A DNA stretch of 64,000 nt, from contig NZ_RJSG01000006.1 in assembly GCF_003725775.1 (NCBI RefSeq), positions 179,793 to 243,792 on the forward strand. Reading direction: 5' to 3'. The position numbers and the translations under genes were made by a program. The notes below the pieces were generated by a model. The model had not been told where the DNA came from and searched no databases. It was given only the letters and a program-made list of their open reading frames with translations. Positions 51,252 through 59,694 of the stretch are shown one piece after another. Within the stretch, counting starts at the first letter, position 1. Each line of letters starts with the position of its first letter. Origin of the DNA: Nocardioides marmorisolisilvae (GTDB lineage: Bacteria > Actinomycetota > Actinomycetes > Propionibacteriales > Nocardioidaceae).

Positions 51252-52759
51252 GCTGTCTCTCCTCGGTGCGCCAGGTGCAGTTCATGGTAGATCGCGTCGT
51301 ACGTCGTCGCGGCTGCAGCCCAGGAGCGAGTCTCCCGCACCCAGTGCCGTCCGGCATAACCGAGCCGACGCCTCAGCGCGGCGTCCGTGAGCGTGCTCAC
51401 AGCCGCGGCGAGCGCCTCCGGGTCGTCGGGGCGCACCAGCAGGCCGCGGTCCTCGGCGCCCCCGCCGACGAGGAGCTCGCGCAGCGGCGGCAGGTCGGAG
51501 GCCACCACCGGGATCCCCATCGCCATCGCCTCGACGGGCTTGATCGGCGGGACCAGGCGCGTCACGGGCAGGTCCCTCCGGGGCAGGCAGAACACGTCGA
51601 GCCCCCGGTACGCCGCCATCAGCTCGTCGCGTCCGACCCGGCCGGTGAACCGGGCGGCGTCGCCGAGTCCGCGGCTCCGGGCGAGCTCGGCGAGGTCGGC
51701 TGCTGCCGGCCCGCTGCCGAGGACGACCAGCCGGACGTCGGTGTCCTGCTCACGGAGCAGCGCCACCGCCTCGATCAGGACGTCGACACCCTCGTAGGCG
51801 TTCAGCGTGCTGCCCAGACCGACGGTGAACGGGCCTGCGAGGTCCGGGTCGACCGCCGGGGCGTCCAGCCAGGAGCTGTCGACGCAGTTCGGCACCAGGT
51901 GCACCCGCTCCGCGGGTACCCCGCGTCCGATGATCGCCTCGCGCATCGACTCGCTCAGCGTCACCACCGCGTCGGCCGCCTGCATCGCGCGCGTCTCGGC
52001 CTGCCGGGTCAACCGGTAGAAGTCGCTCTCCGGCGAACCGCCGGTGCGGCTGAGCCAGGTCTCCTCCAGGAATCCCCGGACCTCGTAGACCAGCGGGATG
52101 CCGAACCGGTGCCGCAGCGCGAGTCCCACCTGGGCGTTCACGTGATTGCTGTGCGCGTGCAGCACGGTCGGTTGCAGGCGGCGCACCAGCCGGGAGGCGT
52201 GCTCGACGTCGGACCGCAGCGCGACGTCGGCCCGCAGCGGCAGGCGCAGCGGGACCGAGCGGTGGTACGGCACGCCGTCGACGGTCGCCGTACGGGCTGC
52301 CTCCAGCCGGCCGCGGTTGACCGGGAAGCCGAGGCGGCTGAGCACGTGCACGTCGTGGCCCGCGGCGAGCTGGGCCGCGGCGATGCCCTGGGTGCGCACG
52401 GTGTAACCGGCCACGGTCTCCGGCAGGGCGTTGGTGACCAGGTGCAGCACCCGGTCGGGGCCGTCCGGTGCTGCGGCGGGGCGGGTCGGCGCGCCGGGCG
52501 CCGGCTCCTCGAGGAGGGCGATCTCGCCGGCCACCAGGCGGGCGAGCAGGCGCCCCGTCGCACCGGCGGAGCGGGCGAGCTCCAGGGCCCGGCGCAGGTC
52601 GCCGGCGCGGTACGCCGCGAGCGCGTCCTGGTACGCGGGCCTGCGCAGCCACGGCTGCGGGACCCCGGTGACGTGACCGGTGCTGCGGAGCAGGTGCCGG
52701 GTGGCGACGGTGGCGGCGGCGGGCCCGTTGCGCAGGGCGCGGACGGGGTGGTGCACCAT
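51248..52759 (-). CDS. GT4 glycosyltransferase with helical-repeat N-terminus
   Basis: 503 residues. About residues 40-95 look like one TPR-type helical pair (AYQDALAAYRAGDLRRALELARS). The GT-B part starts VLHLVTNALPETVAGYTVRTQGI and has VGLGSTLNAYEGVDVLIEAV and the nucleotide site PPIKPVEAMAMGIPVVASD. The same layout occurs in the larger protein at 59695. It is the first gene of the left arm and is divergent from wecB, with 202 bp between them. Confidence 0.88.
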   Translation of the reverse strand: MVHHPVRALRNGPAAATVATRHLLRSTGHVTGVPQPWLRRPAYQDALAAYRAGDLRRALELARSAGATGRLLARLVAGEIALLEEPAPGAPTRPAAAPDGPDRVLHLVTNALPETVAGYTVRTQGIAAAQLAAGHDVHVLSRLGFPVNRGRLEAARTATVDGVPYHRSVPLRLPLRADVALRSDVEHASRLVRRLQPTVLHAHSNHVNAQVGLALRHRFGIPLVYEVRGFLEETWLSRTGGSPESDFYRLTRQAETRAMQAADAVVTLSESMREAIIGRGVPAERVHLVPNCVDSSWLDAPAVDPDLAGPFTVGLGSTLNAYEGVDVLIEAVALLREQDTDVRLVVLGSGPAAADLAELARSRGLGDAARFTGRVGRDELMAAYRGLDVFCLPRRDLPVTRLVPPIKPVEAMAMGIPVVASDLPPLRELLVGGGAEDRGLLVRPDDPEALAAAVSTLTDAALRRRLGYAGRHWVRETRSWAAAATTYDAIYHELHLAHRGETA

Positions 52760-52961
52760 CGCCGTCGCCTCGCTTTCCCTCGCGGCGCCGCCAGCACGGC
52801 TGCACGTGTGAGATGGACGACATCCCCGGGGGAGCGGCCCGGTGCCGATGCGTCGTTTGCCCCGCTCCCGGGGCAGTATGGCACGGGAGTCGCGCGCGCT
52901 CGGCGCTGCCTGTCATCCTACGAACGACACGTTTCGCCCCATGTCCCGAAGAGGTCCTTGC

Positions 52962-54044
52962 ATGTCCCTCGTTGTCCACATCACTGGCGCGCGCCCGAAC
53001 TTCCCGAAGGCCGCACCCGTCATCGACGCGATCGCACGACTCGGCGGCGGAGAGGTGCGCCAGCGCCTGGTGCACACCGGCCAGCACTACGACGAGAAGA
53101 TGTCCGACGTCTTCTTCCGCCAGCTCGGCCTGCCCGAGCCGGACGTGAACCTCGGGGTCGGTTCCGGCACGCACGCCGCGCAGACCGCCGCGGTGATGGT
53201 CGGCCTGGAGAACCTCTTCCTCGAGGAGCGTCCCGACGTGGTCGTCGTCTACGGCGACGTGAACTCGACCGTCGCGGCCGCCCTGGTCGCCGCCAAGCTG
53301 CAGATCCCGCTCGCGCACGTCGAGGCCGGCCTGCGCAGCTTCGACCCGACCATGCCCGAAGAGGTCAACCGGCTGGTCACCGACCGGCTCTCCGACGTGC
53401 TGCTGTGCACCAGCGCCGACGCCGTCGCGCACCTCGGCAACGAGGGTGTCGCCCCCGAGCGGATCCACCTGGTCGGCAACCCGATGATCGACACCCTGCT
53501 CGCGCACCTCGACGCCTTCGACGTGGACGCGGCCCGTGCCGCCCACCAGCTCGAGGGCCGCTACGCCGTCGCCACGCTGCACCGCCCGGCCAACGTCGAC
53601 GCCGGCCCGGACGCCCAGGCGCTCGTCGCCACGCTGCACGCCGCGGCGGACCAGGTCCAGGTCGTGCTGCCGCTGCACCCGCGAGGCCGGGCCACCCTGG
53701 AGGAGGCCGGGCTCTTCAAGCACCCGGGCATCCTGGTCTGCGACCCGCTCGGCTACGTCGAGTTCCTCGGCCTGGTCCGCGGCGCCGACGTCGTCATCAC
53801 CGACTCCGGCGGCGTCCAGGAGGAGACCACCGTCCTCGGCGTCCCGTGCCTGACCCTGCGCCCCAACACCGAGCGCCCGGTCACCATCACCCACGGCACC
53901 AACCGCCTGGTCACCCGTGAGGACCTGCCGCGCCAGGTCGGCATCGCGCTGGCCGCCGACCGCTCCACCCACAAGGTTCCGCCGCTCTGGGACGGCCAGG
54001 CCGGTCCCCGCATCGCCGAGGTGCTGGTCGGGGCCTACGCATGA
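52962..54044 (+). CDS. wecB: UDP-GlcNAc 2-epimerase (non-hydrolysing)
   Basis: 360 residues. VVHITGARPNFPKAAPVIDAI is the start block (GARPNFPK is typical), then HTGQHYDEKMSDVFF, VVYGDVNSTVA, HVEAGLRSFD, and GGVQEETTVLGVPCLTLRPNTERP, which holds the active Glu residues. It converts UDP-GlcNAc to UDP-ManNAc, the substrate of the WecC-type dehydrogenase. The start of the right arm. The stop overlaps the next start (ATGA). Confidence 0.93.
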   Translation: MSLVVHITGARPNFPKAAPVIDAIARLGGGEVRQRLVHTGQHYDEKMSDVFFRQLGLPEPDVNLGVGSGTHAAQTAAVMVGLENLFLEERPDVVVVYGDVNSTVAAALVAAKLQIPLAHVEAGLRSFDPTMPEEVNRLVTDRLSDVLLCTSADAVAHLGNEGVAPERIHLVGNPMIDTLLAHLDAFDVDAARAAHQLEGRYAVATLHRPANVDAGPDAQALVATLHAAADQVQVVLPLHPRGRATLEEAGLFKHPGILVCDPLGYVEFLGLVRGADVVITDSGGVQEETTVLGVPCLTLRPNTERPVTITHGTNRLVTREDLPRQVGIALAADRSTHKVPPLWDGQAGPRIAEVLVGAYA

Positions 54045-55789
54045 TCCTTCGCCGCCGACCGCGGCTGGGCTCCTTCACACCACCACAGCCGGATCCCGCG
54101 CGACCTGACGTCAAGGTCGCGGTGATCCTGGACCCGTTCTCCGAGCTGGCGTTCCGCTACGAGTGGGACCAGGTCACGTTCGGCCCGCAGGACTGGCGCC
54201 AGGTCCTCGAGGTGAACCGACCGCAGCTGCTCTTCGTGGAGTCAGCGTGGAACGGCAACGACGGGCGCTGGCGCCTGCACATGACTGAGTTCGACAAGCC
54301 CAGCCCCGAGCTGACCGCGCTGGTTGCCTGGTGCCGCGCGGAGGGCATCCCGACGGTCTTCTGGAACAAGGAGGACCCGCCGAACTACGACAAGTTCATC
54401 GAGACCGCGCGCCTCTTCGACCAGGTCTTCACCGTCGACGCCGACCGGATCGAGGTCTACCGGCGCGACCTGGGCCACGACCGGATCGCGCTGCTGCCGT
54501 TCGCCGCGCAGCCGGCGCTGCACAATCCGGTCCGGCACCCGATCCGCCGGATGCCGGCCCGCCCGTACGACGTGGCGTTCGCCGGGACCTGGTTCGCGCA
54601 CAAGCACCCGCAGCGCCGCGCCCAGATGGAGTACGTGCTGCGCCCCGCCCTCGACCACGGGCTGCACATCTGGTCTCGGATGACCGGGGACAAGCGGCAC
54701 CGCTTCCCGAAGCCCTACCGCCAGCACGTCGTCGGCTCGCTGCCGTACGAGAAGATGTTGGCCGCCTACACGGCGTACAAGGTGTTCCTCAACGTCAACT
54801 CGGTCACCGAGAGCGTGAGCATGTGCTCGCGTCGACTCTTCGAGCTCTCCGCCGCGCAGACCGCGATCATCTCCGCGCCGGCCGCCAGCATCGAGCCGTT
54901 CTTCGGCGACACCGTCACGGTGGTCGAGAACGCCGAGCAGACCGAGGCTGCGCTGGTGCGCCTGCTCGGTGACGACGCCGGACGCGACGGCCAGGCGCTG
55001 CGCGCGCACCGCCGGGTCTTCGACGAGCACCTCTACGCCCACCGCGTCCAGAAGGTGCTCGCCGCCGTCGGTCTCGGCGCCGGCGAGAAGCCCGAGCCGT
55101 CGGTGAGCGCGATCGTGCCGACGGTCCGCCCCGAGCAGGTCGACCACGTCCTGGCGTACATCGCCCGGCAGTCGCACCCCCGGATCGAGCTGGTCCTGGT
55201 CACCCACGGCTTCGTCCTCGACGAGGCCGAGCTGCGGGGGCGCGCCGCGGCAGCCGGTGTCACCGACGTCGTGCTGGTGAACGCCGATGCCGCGCTCACC
55301 CTGGGCGCGATCCTCAACCTCGGCATCGACGCCGCCGGTGGTGACCTGGTCACCAAGATGGACGACGACAACTTCTACGGCGAGCACTACCTGACCGACC
55401 TGGTGCGGGCGCTGGAGTTCTCCCGCGCCGACGTGGTCGGCAAGTGGGCGCACTACGTGCTCCTGGAGTCCACCGGCGAGACGCTGCTGCGGTTCGGGCA
55501 CGCCGAGCACCGCTACGTCCCGCAGGTGCAGGGCGGCACCCTGCTGATGCGTCGTGCGCTCGCCGCGGAGCTCCGCTTCGACGACCTGCCTCGCCGCGTC
55601 GACACCACGTTCCTGGCGCGCGTCATCGAGTCCGGCCGCACGGTCTACGCCGCGGACCGCTTCAACTTCGTCTCGGTGCGCCGTTCGGACCCCGAGAGCC
55701 ACACCTGGACCATCAGCGACGACGAGATCAAGACCCGGTCCTCGCAGCTGGTCGACACCACGAACCCCTATGCCCTCGCGGAGGTCTGA
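54041..55789 (+). CDS. Two-domain glycosyltransferase: CgeB-like plus GT2 (paralogue A)
   Basis: 582 residues. The N-terminal half (about 25-345) is a CgeB/DUF3880-type GT-B-like domain with VFWNKEDPPNYDKF and VAFAGTWFAHKHPQRR. The C-terminal half (351-582) is a GT-A domain of GT2 type: PSVSAIVPT, then DxD motif MDDDN at 440-444. The C-terminal domain is a close relative of that at 57919, down to the position of the DxD motif. It probably adds two different sugars or has one regulatory half. It is coupled to wecB by ATGA overlap. Confidence 0.85.
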   Translation: MILRRRPRLGSFTPPQPDPARPDVKVAVILDPFSELAFRYEWDQVTFGPQDWRQVLEVNRPQLLFVESAWNGNDGRWRLHMTEFDKPSPELTALVAWCRAEGIPTVFWNKEDPPNYDKFIETARLFDQVFTVDADRIEVYRRDLGHDRIALLPFAAQPALHNPVRHPIRRMPARPYDVAFAGTWFAHKHPQRRAQMEYVLRPALDHGLHIWSRMTGDKRHRFPKPYRQHVVGSLPYEKMLAAYTAYKVFLNVNSVTESVSMCSRRLFELSAAQTAIISAPAASIEPFFGDTVTVVENAEQTEAALVRLLGDDAGRDGQALRAHRRVFDEHLYAHRVQKVLAAVGLGAGEKPEPSVSAIVPTVRPEQVDHVLAYIARQSHPRIELVLVTHGFVLDEAELRGRAAAAGVTDVVLVNADAALTLGAILNLGIDAAGGDLVTKMDDDNFYGEHYLTDLVRALEFSRADVVGKWAHYVLLESTGETLLRFGHAEHRYVPQVQGGTLLMRRALAAELRFDDLPRRVDTTFLARVIESGRTVYAADRFNFVSVRRSDPESHTWTISDDEIKTRSSQLVDTTNPYALAEV

Positions 55790-57919
55790 GTGGCCAGCAA
55801 CGTCCAACACACAGCACCCGCGCCGATCACGAGCCCGCCCAAGGCGCTCGACCACGGGATCCGCAACGACGTCGACGGGCTGCGCGCCGTCGCCGTCCTG
55901 CTGGTGATCTTCTACCACGTCGGTTTCGGGCTCTTCGGCGGCGGATTCGTGGGCGTGGACATCTTCTTCGTCATCTCCGGCTTCGTCATCACCCGGCAGC
56001 TGTTCAAGGAGGTCAAGCGCGAGGGCCACGTCTCCCTGCTCGGCTTCTACGCCCGCCGGGCGAAGCGACTGCTGCCCGCCGCGTCGGTGGTGCTGGCCGC
56101 GTCGGCGTTCATGACCTGGCAGTTCCTGCCGAAGGTCCGCTGGGAGAACTCGGGCGGCGACATCGTCTCCTCGGCGTTCTACTTCATCAACTGGCACCTC
56201 ATCGGGCGCTCGGTGAACTACCTGGCCGAGGACGAGCCGCCGTCGATCGTGCAGCACTTCTGGTCGCTGGCGATCGAGGAGCAGTTCTACCTGGTCTGGC
56301 CGCTGCTGATCCTGATCGCGCTCTGGTTCGGCCGCCGCTACGCGGTGAAGAGGAGCGTGAGCCTGGTCGCCGGACTCGCGGTGATCGCGGTGCCGTCGTT
56401 CATCTACTGCCTCTACATGACCCACCACGACCCGGCCCGGGCCTACTTCGACACCGGGGTCCGGATGTGGGAGTTCGCGATCGGCGGGTTCGCGGCGCTG
56501 CTCGCCTCGAAGCTGAACAAGATGCCCGCGCGGATCGGCTGGCTGATCTCGTGGACCGGCCTGGTGATGCTGCTCGGCAGCGGCGTGTTCTACAACGACA
56601 CGATGGCCTGGCCCGGTTCGGCCGCGGTGGTGCCGACCCTGGGAGCCGGCCTGCTCATCGCCGGCGGCGTCGCCGCCGGACCGACGGGTCCGGTCTCGCT
56701 GCTCGGCACCCGGCCGATGCTGTTCCTCGGGCACATCAGCTACTCCATGTACCTGTGGCACTGGCCGCTGATCATCGTGGCCCAGGACCACTACGGCACG
56801 ACCCACCTCTCCACCAAGGTCGGGCTCGCGATCGTCGTCGGCACCATCGTCCCGGCGTACCTGACCTACCGGTTCATCGAGAACCCGCTGCGCTACTCGA
56901 CGTGGATCTCCGGCAGCAAGCGTGCCGCCTACAGCGTCGGCCTGAACGCGAGCCTGATCGGAGCCGCCGCGGGTCTGCTGCTCATCGCCGGGTTCTCCCA
57001 GGCCGCCTCGGCCACCCGCGACGTCGCCACGACCCCGGGAGCGGCCATCCTCGGCCAGACGGCCGCGGGCACCACGATCCCCTCAGGGCAGCTGCCGGGT
57101 GACGAGGACTACCCGGCGATCTACCCCAACCCGCTGAAGGCCGTCGACGACATCCCGGCCCTCTACAACTCCGGGTGCCAGGTGGACGTCCCGACGACCA
57201 AGCCGAAGGTGTGCCGCTACGGCTCCGCGAACGCACGCACGACGATCGCGGTGGTCGGCGACTCGAAGGCAGCCCAGTGGGTGCCGGCGTTCCAGGCGCT
57301 CGCCCGGATCAACCACTGGCAGATCCTCACCTACACCAAGTCGGCGTGCTCCTTCGCGACGATCACGATCACCAACGCGGGCAAGCCCTACACCCAGTGC
57401 CGGACGTGGACCGACAACGTCATCAAGGACCTCACCACGAAGTCCAAGCCCGACTACGTCGTGACCGTGAGCCAGAAGGGCCGCGGGATCATCGGCACAA
57501 AGGACGGCAAGCCGCAGACGAGCAAGGTGGCGTTCGAGAAGCAGGTCGCGAGCACCTGGAACACGCTCGCGAAGGCGGGGATCAAGGTGATCTCGCTCGG
57601 CGACACCCCGCAGACCGGCATGCAGGTCTACAGCTGTGTCGCCCAGCACCAGAAGAACTACTTCTCCAAGTGCACCTACGACAAGGCGAAGGGCATCCGC
57701 CTCAGCGGCCTGGACGAGCAGAGGGCTGCGGCGGCGAAGGCGCACGTGCCGTTCATCGACATGACGTCGTTCATCTGCCCGCCGGCGTACAAGAACGCCT
57801 GTCCTCCGGTCATCGGAAACGTGATGATCTACCGGCAGGGGTCCCACATCACCAAGACCTACATCGAGACGATGTCGCAACAGCTCGGCATCCAGCTACG
57901 CAAGGCAGGGGTTCGGTAG
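55790..57919 (+). CDS. OafA-type acyltransferase with SGNH C-terminal domain
   Basis: 709 residues from a GTG immediately after the preceding stop. The acyltransferase-3 domain (about 25-390, ten membrane helices) opens RNDVDGLRAVAVLLVIFYHV with the catalytic His, and has WSLAIEEQFYLVWPL. The extracellular SGNH domain has the nucleophile in VVGDSKAAQW and the His in YRQGSHITKTY; the residue usually Asp (YRDGSH) is Gln here. It O-acylates the exported glycan outside the membrane. The stop overlaps the next GTG by one base. Confidence 0.9.
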   Translation: MASNVQHTAPAPITSPPKALDHGIRNDVDGLRAVAVLLVIFYHVGFGLFGGGFVGVDIFFVISGFVITRQLFKEVKREGHVSLLGFYARRAKRLLPAASVVLAASAFMTWQFLPKVRWENSGGDIVSSAFYFINWHLIGRSVNYLAEDEPPSIVQHFWSLAIEEQFYLVWPLLILIALWFGRRYAVKRSVSLVAGLAVIAVPSFIYCLYMTHHDPARAYFDTGVRMWEFAIGGFAALLASKLNKMPARIGWLISWTGLVMLLGSGVFYNDTMAWPGSAAVVPTLGAGLLIAGGVAAGPTGPVSLLGTRPMLFLGHISYSMYLWHWPLIIVAQDHYGTTHLSTKVGLAIVVGTIVPAYLTYRFIENPLRYSTWISGSKRAAYSVGLNASLIGAAAGLLLIAGFSQAASATRDVATTPGAAILGQTAAGTTIPSGQLPGDEDYPAIYPNPLKAVDDIPALYNSGCQVDVPTTKPKVCRYGSANARTTIAVVGDSKAAQWVPAFQALARINHWQILTYTKSACSFATITITNAGKPYTQCRTWTDNVIKDLTTKSKPDYVVTVSQKGRGIIGTKDGKPQTSKVAFEKQVASTWNTLAKAGIKVISLGDTPQTGMQVYSCVAQHQKNYFSKCTYDKAKGIRLSGLDEQRAAAAKAHVPFIDMTSFICPPAYKNACPPVIGNVMIYRQGSHITKTYIETMSQQLGIQLRKAGVR

Positions 57920-59691
57920 TGGCCAAGGACGGGGTCAGCGGGATGAGCACGGGCGCGCCGAAGGGCGCCCGGCTCGGACGTCTCCGCACCCGGATCCAGC
58001 ACCTGGCGACCTCCTCGGAGCCGGAGAGCTGGGAGGTTCCGCCGGCGGTGACGCCTGCGCGCGACCTGACCGTGGCGATGGCCACCTCGGACCGGCTCCG
58101 CGCCGGGTTCGCCGACCAGTGGCGCCAGCTCGTCGTCGCGCCCGGATCTCCCGCGGTCACCGGGGCGGACCTGGTGCTCGTCGAGCTCATCGACAACCGC
58201 GTCGCCGGCTTCGGCGACCTGACCGACGCCGCGACCGTCCGGCTGGTCGAGGCCCTCGGTGCCGCCGACGTGCCGGTGGTCCTCTGGGTCACCGCCGGCA
58301 GGCCGCCGAGCGCCCGCCCGGCCCGTGAGCTGCTCGCGCCGCTGCTGGAGGTCGCCGACACCGTTCTCGTCGCGGACCTCCTGGAGCAGTGGCAGGAGCT
58401 GGTCCCCGGTGCGGAGCTGCTCGCACCCGCCGCCGAGGCCCGCCGTGCACCCCAGGACCACACGCCGCACCCGGAGGGTGCCCGCGGCCTGATCCTCTCC
58501 TCCGGCGCCAGCGACCAGGCCTCGGCCGGCCCGGTCGCGGTCCTGATCGGTGGCGGGCTGAAGCCGTGGGTCGAGCGGATCGACGCGCTCCTGGTCGACC
58601 ACCCGCTGCACCCGCGCGGTGTGCTGCCGCTGCCGTTCGGGGAGACTGCCCGCGTCGTCGAGCACGCGGACGCCGTCGCCGCGATCACCCGCGCCGCGGT
58701 CCTCATCGACGGTCCGCGACGCACCCCGGCGGACACCTGGAACATGCTCGCCGCCGCTGCTGCGGGGACGCCGGTGGTCTCGGTCGCCGGTCTGCCGCAG
58801 CCCGCCGGCATGGTCGTGCCCGCCCCGATCGAGGCCGCCAGCATGCGCGCCGAGGTCGTCGCCCGCCTGCACCAGCCCGAGCTCGTCGACCGCGAGGCGC
58901 TCCAGCAGCGTCGGGCCGTGCTCGCCCAGCACACCTTCGGGCAGCGCGCGGGGGTCCTGCTCGGTGCTGCCGGCCGACCCGAGCCCGAGCCGCGGGTGCC
59001 GACGGTCTCCGCTGTCGTCCCGACCAACCGCACCCACGAGCTGGACAACGTCTTCGCGAACATCGGCCGGCAGTCGCACCGCGCCGTCGAGCTGGTGCTC
59101 GTGCTGCACGGGCTCGACCTCGACGAGGCGGACCTGCGGTCGCGGGCCCGCGACGCCGGCGTACCGGAGCTCCAGGTGATCCCGGCTCCGAGCCACCTCA
59201 CCCTCGGCGCGTGCATGAACCTGGGCATCGACGCCTCCTCGGGCGAGCTCGTCGCCAAGATGGACGACGACAACTACTACGGCACCCACTACCTCGGTGA
59301 CCTGGTCGACGCGCTGCGTGCCCAGGGCGCCGGGATCGCCGGCAAGTGGGGTCACTACGTGTGGCTGCGCTCGACCGGTGCCGTGGTGCTGCGCTACCCG
59401 GACTTCGAGAACCGCTGGGTGCGTCGCATCCAGGGCGGCTCGATGCTCTTCGAGGGCGACGTGGTGCGCGACCTTCGTTTCGGTGATCTTCCGCGCGCGG
59501 TCGACTCCGACATCCTCGACCGATCGATGGCCGCCGGTGTCTCGATCTGGTCGGCTGACCGGTACAACTACGTCAGCGTGCGCGGCGAGGACAACTCGGC
59601 GCACACCTGGACGGTGGAGGACGCGACGTTCCTCACCGCCTCGGGTCGGCTGGCGTTCTACGGCGACCCGCGGTCGCATGTGGAGGTGTGA
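57919..59691 (+). CDS. Two-domain glycosyltransferase: diverged N-terminus plus GT2 (paralogue B)
   Basis: 590 residues from GTG 57919 (ATG 57943 is an alternative). The C-terminal GT2 domain (about 360-590) starts PTVSAVVPTNRTHELDN and carries MDDDN at 448-452. It is a paralogue of the domain at 54041 (RQSH..ELVLV.HG, LG..NLGIDA.., W.HYV). The N-terminal half lines up with the CgeB-like part of paralogue A in layout but has lost its WNKEDPPN motif, so it is probably inactive or of changed specificity. The two genes flank the acyltransferase. Confidence 0.82.
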   Translation: MAKDGVSGMSTGAPKGARLGRLRTRIQHLATSSEPESWEVPPAVTPARDLTVAMATSDRLRAGFADQWRQLVVAPGSPAVTGADLVLVELIDNRVAGFGDLTDAATVRLVEALGAADVPVVLWVTAGRPPSARPARELLAPLLEVADTVLVADLLEQWQELVPGAELLAPAAEARRAPQDHTPHPEGARGLILSSGASDQASAGPVAVLIGGGLKPWVERIDALLVDHPLHPRGVLPLPFGETARVVEHADAVAAITRAAVLIDGPRRTPADTWNMLAAAAAGTPVVSVAGLPQPAGMVVPAPIEAASMRAEVVARLHQPELVDREALQQRRAVLAQHTFGQRAGVLLGAAGRPEPEPRVPTVSAVVPTNRTHELDNVFANIGRQSHRAVELVLVLHGLDLDEADLRSRARDAGVPELQVIPAPSHLTLGACMNLGIDASSGELVAKMDDDNYYGTHYLGDLVDALRAQGAGIAGKWGHYVWLRSTGAVVLRYPDFENRWVRRIQGGSMLFEGDVVRDLRFGDLPRAVDSDILDRSMAAGVSIWSADRYNYVSVRGEDNSAHTWTVEDATFLTASGRLAFYGDPRSHVEV

Positions 59692-59694
59692 GAG

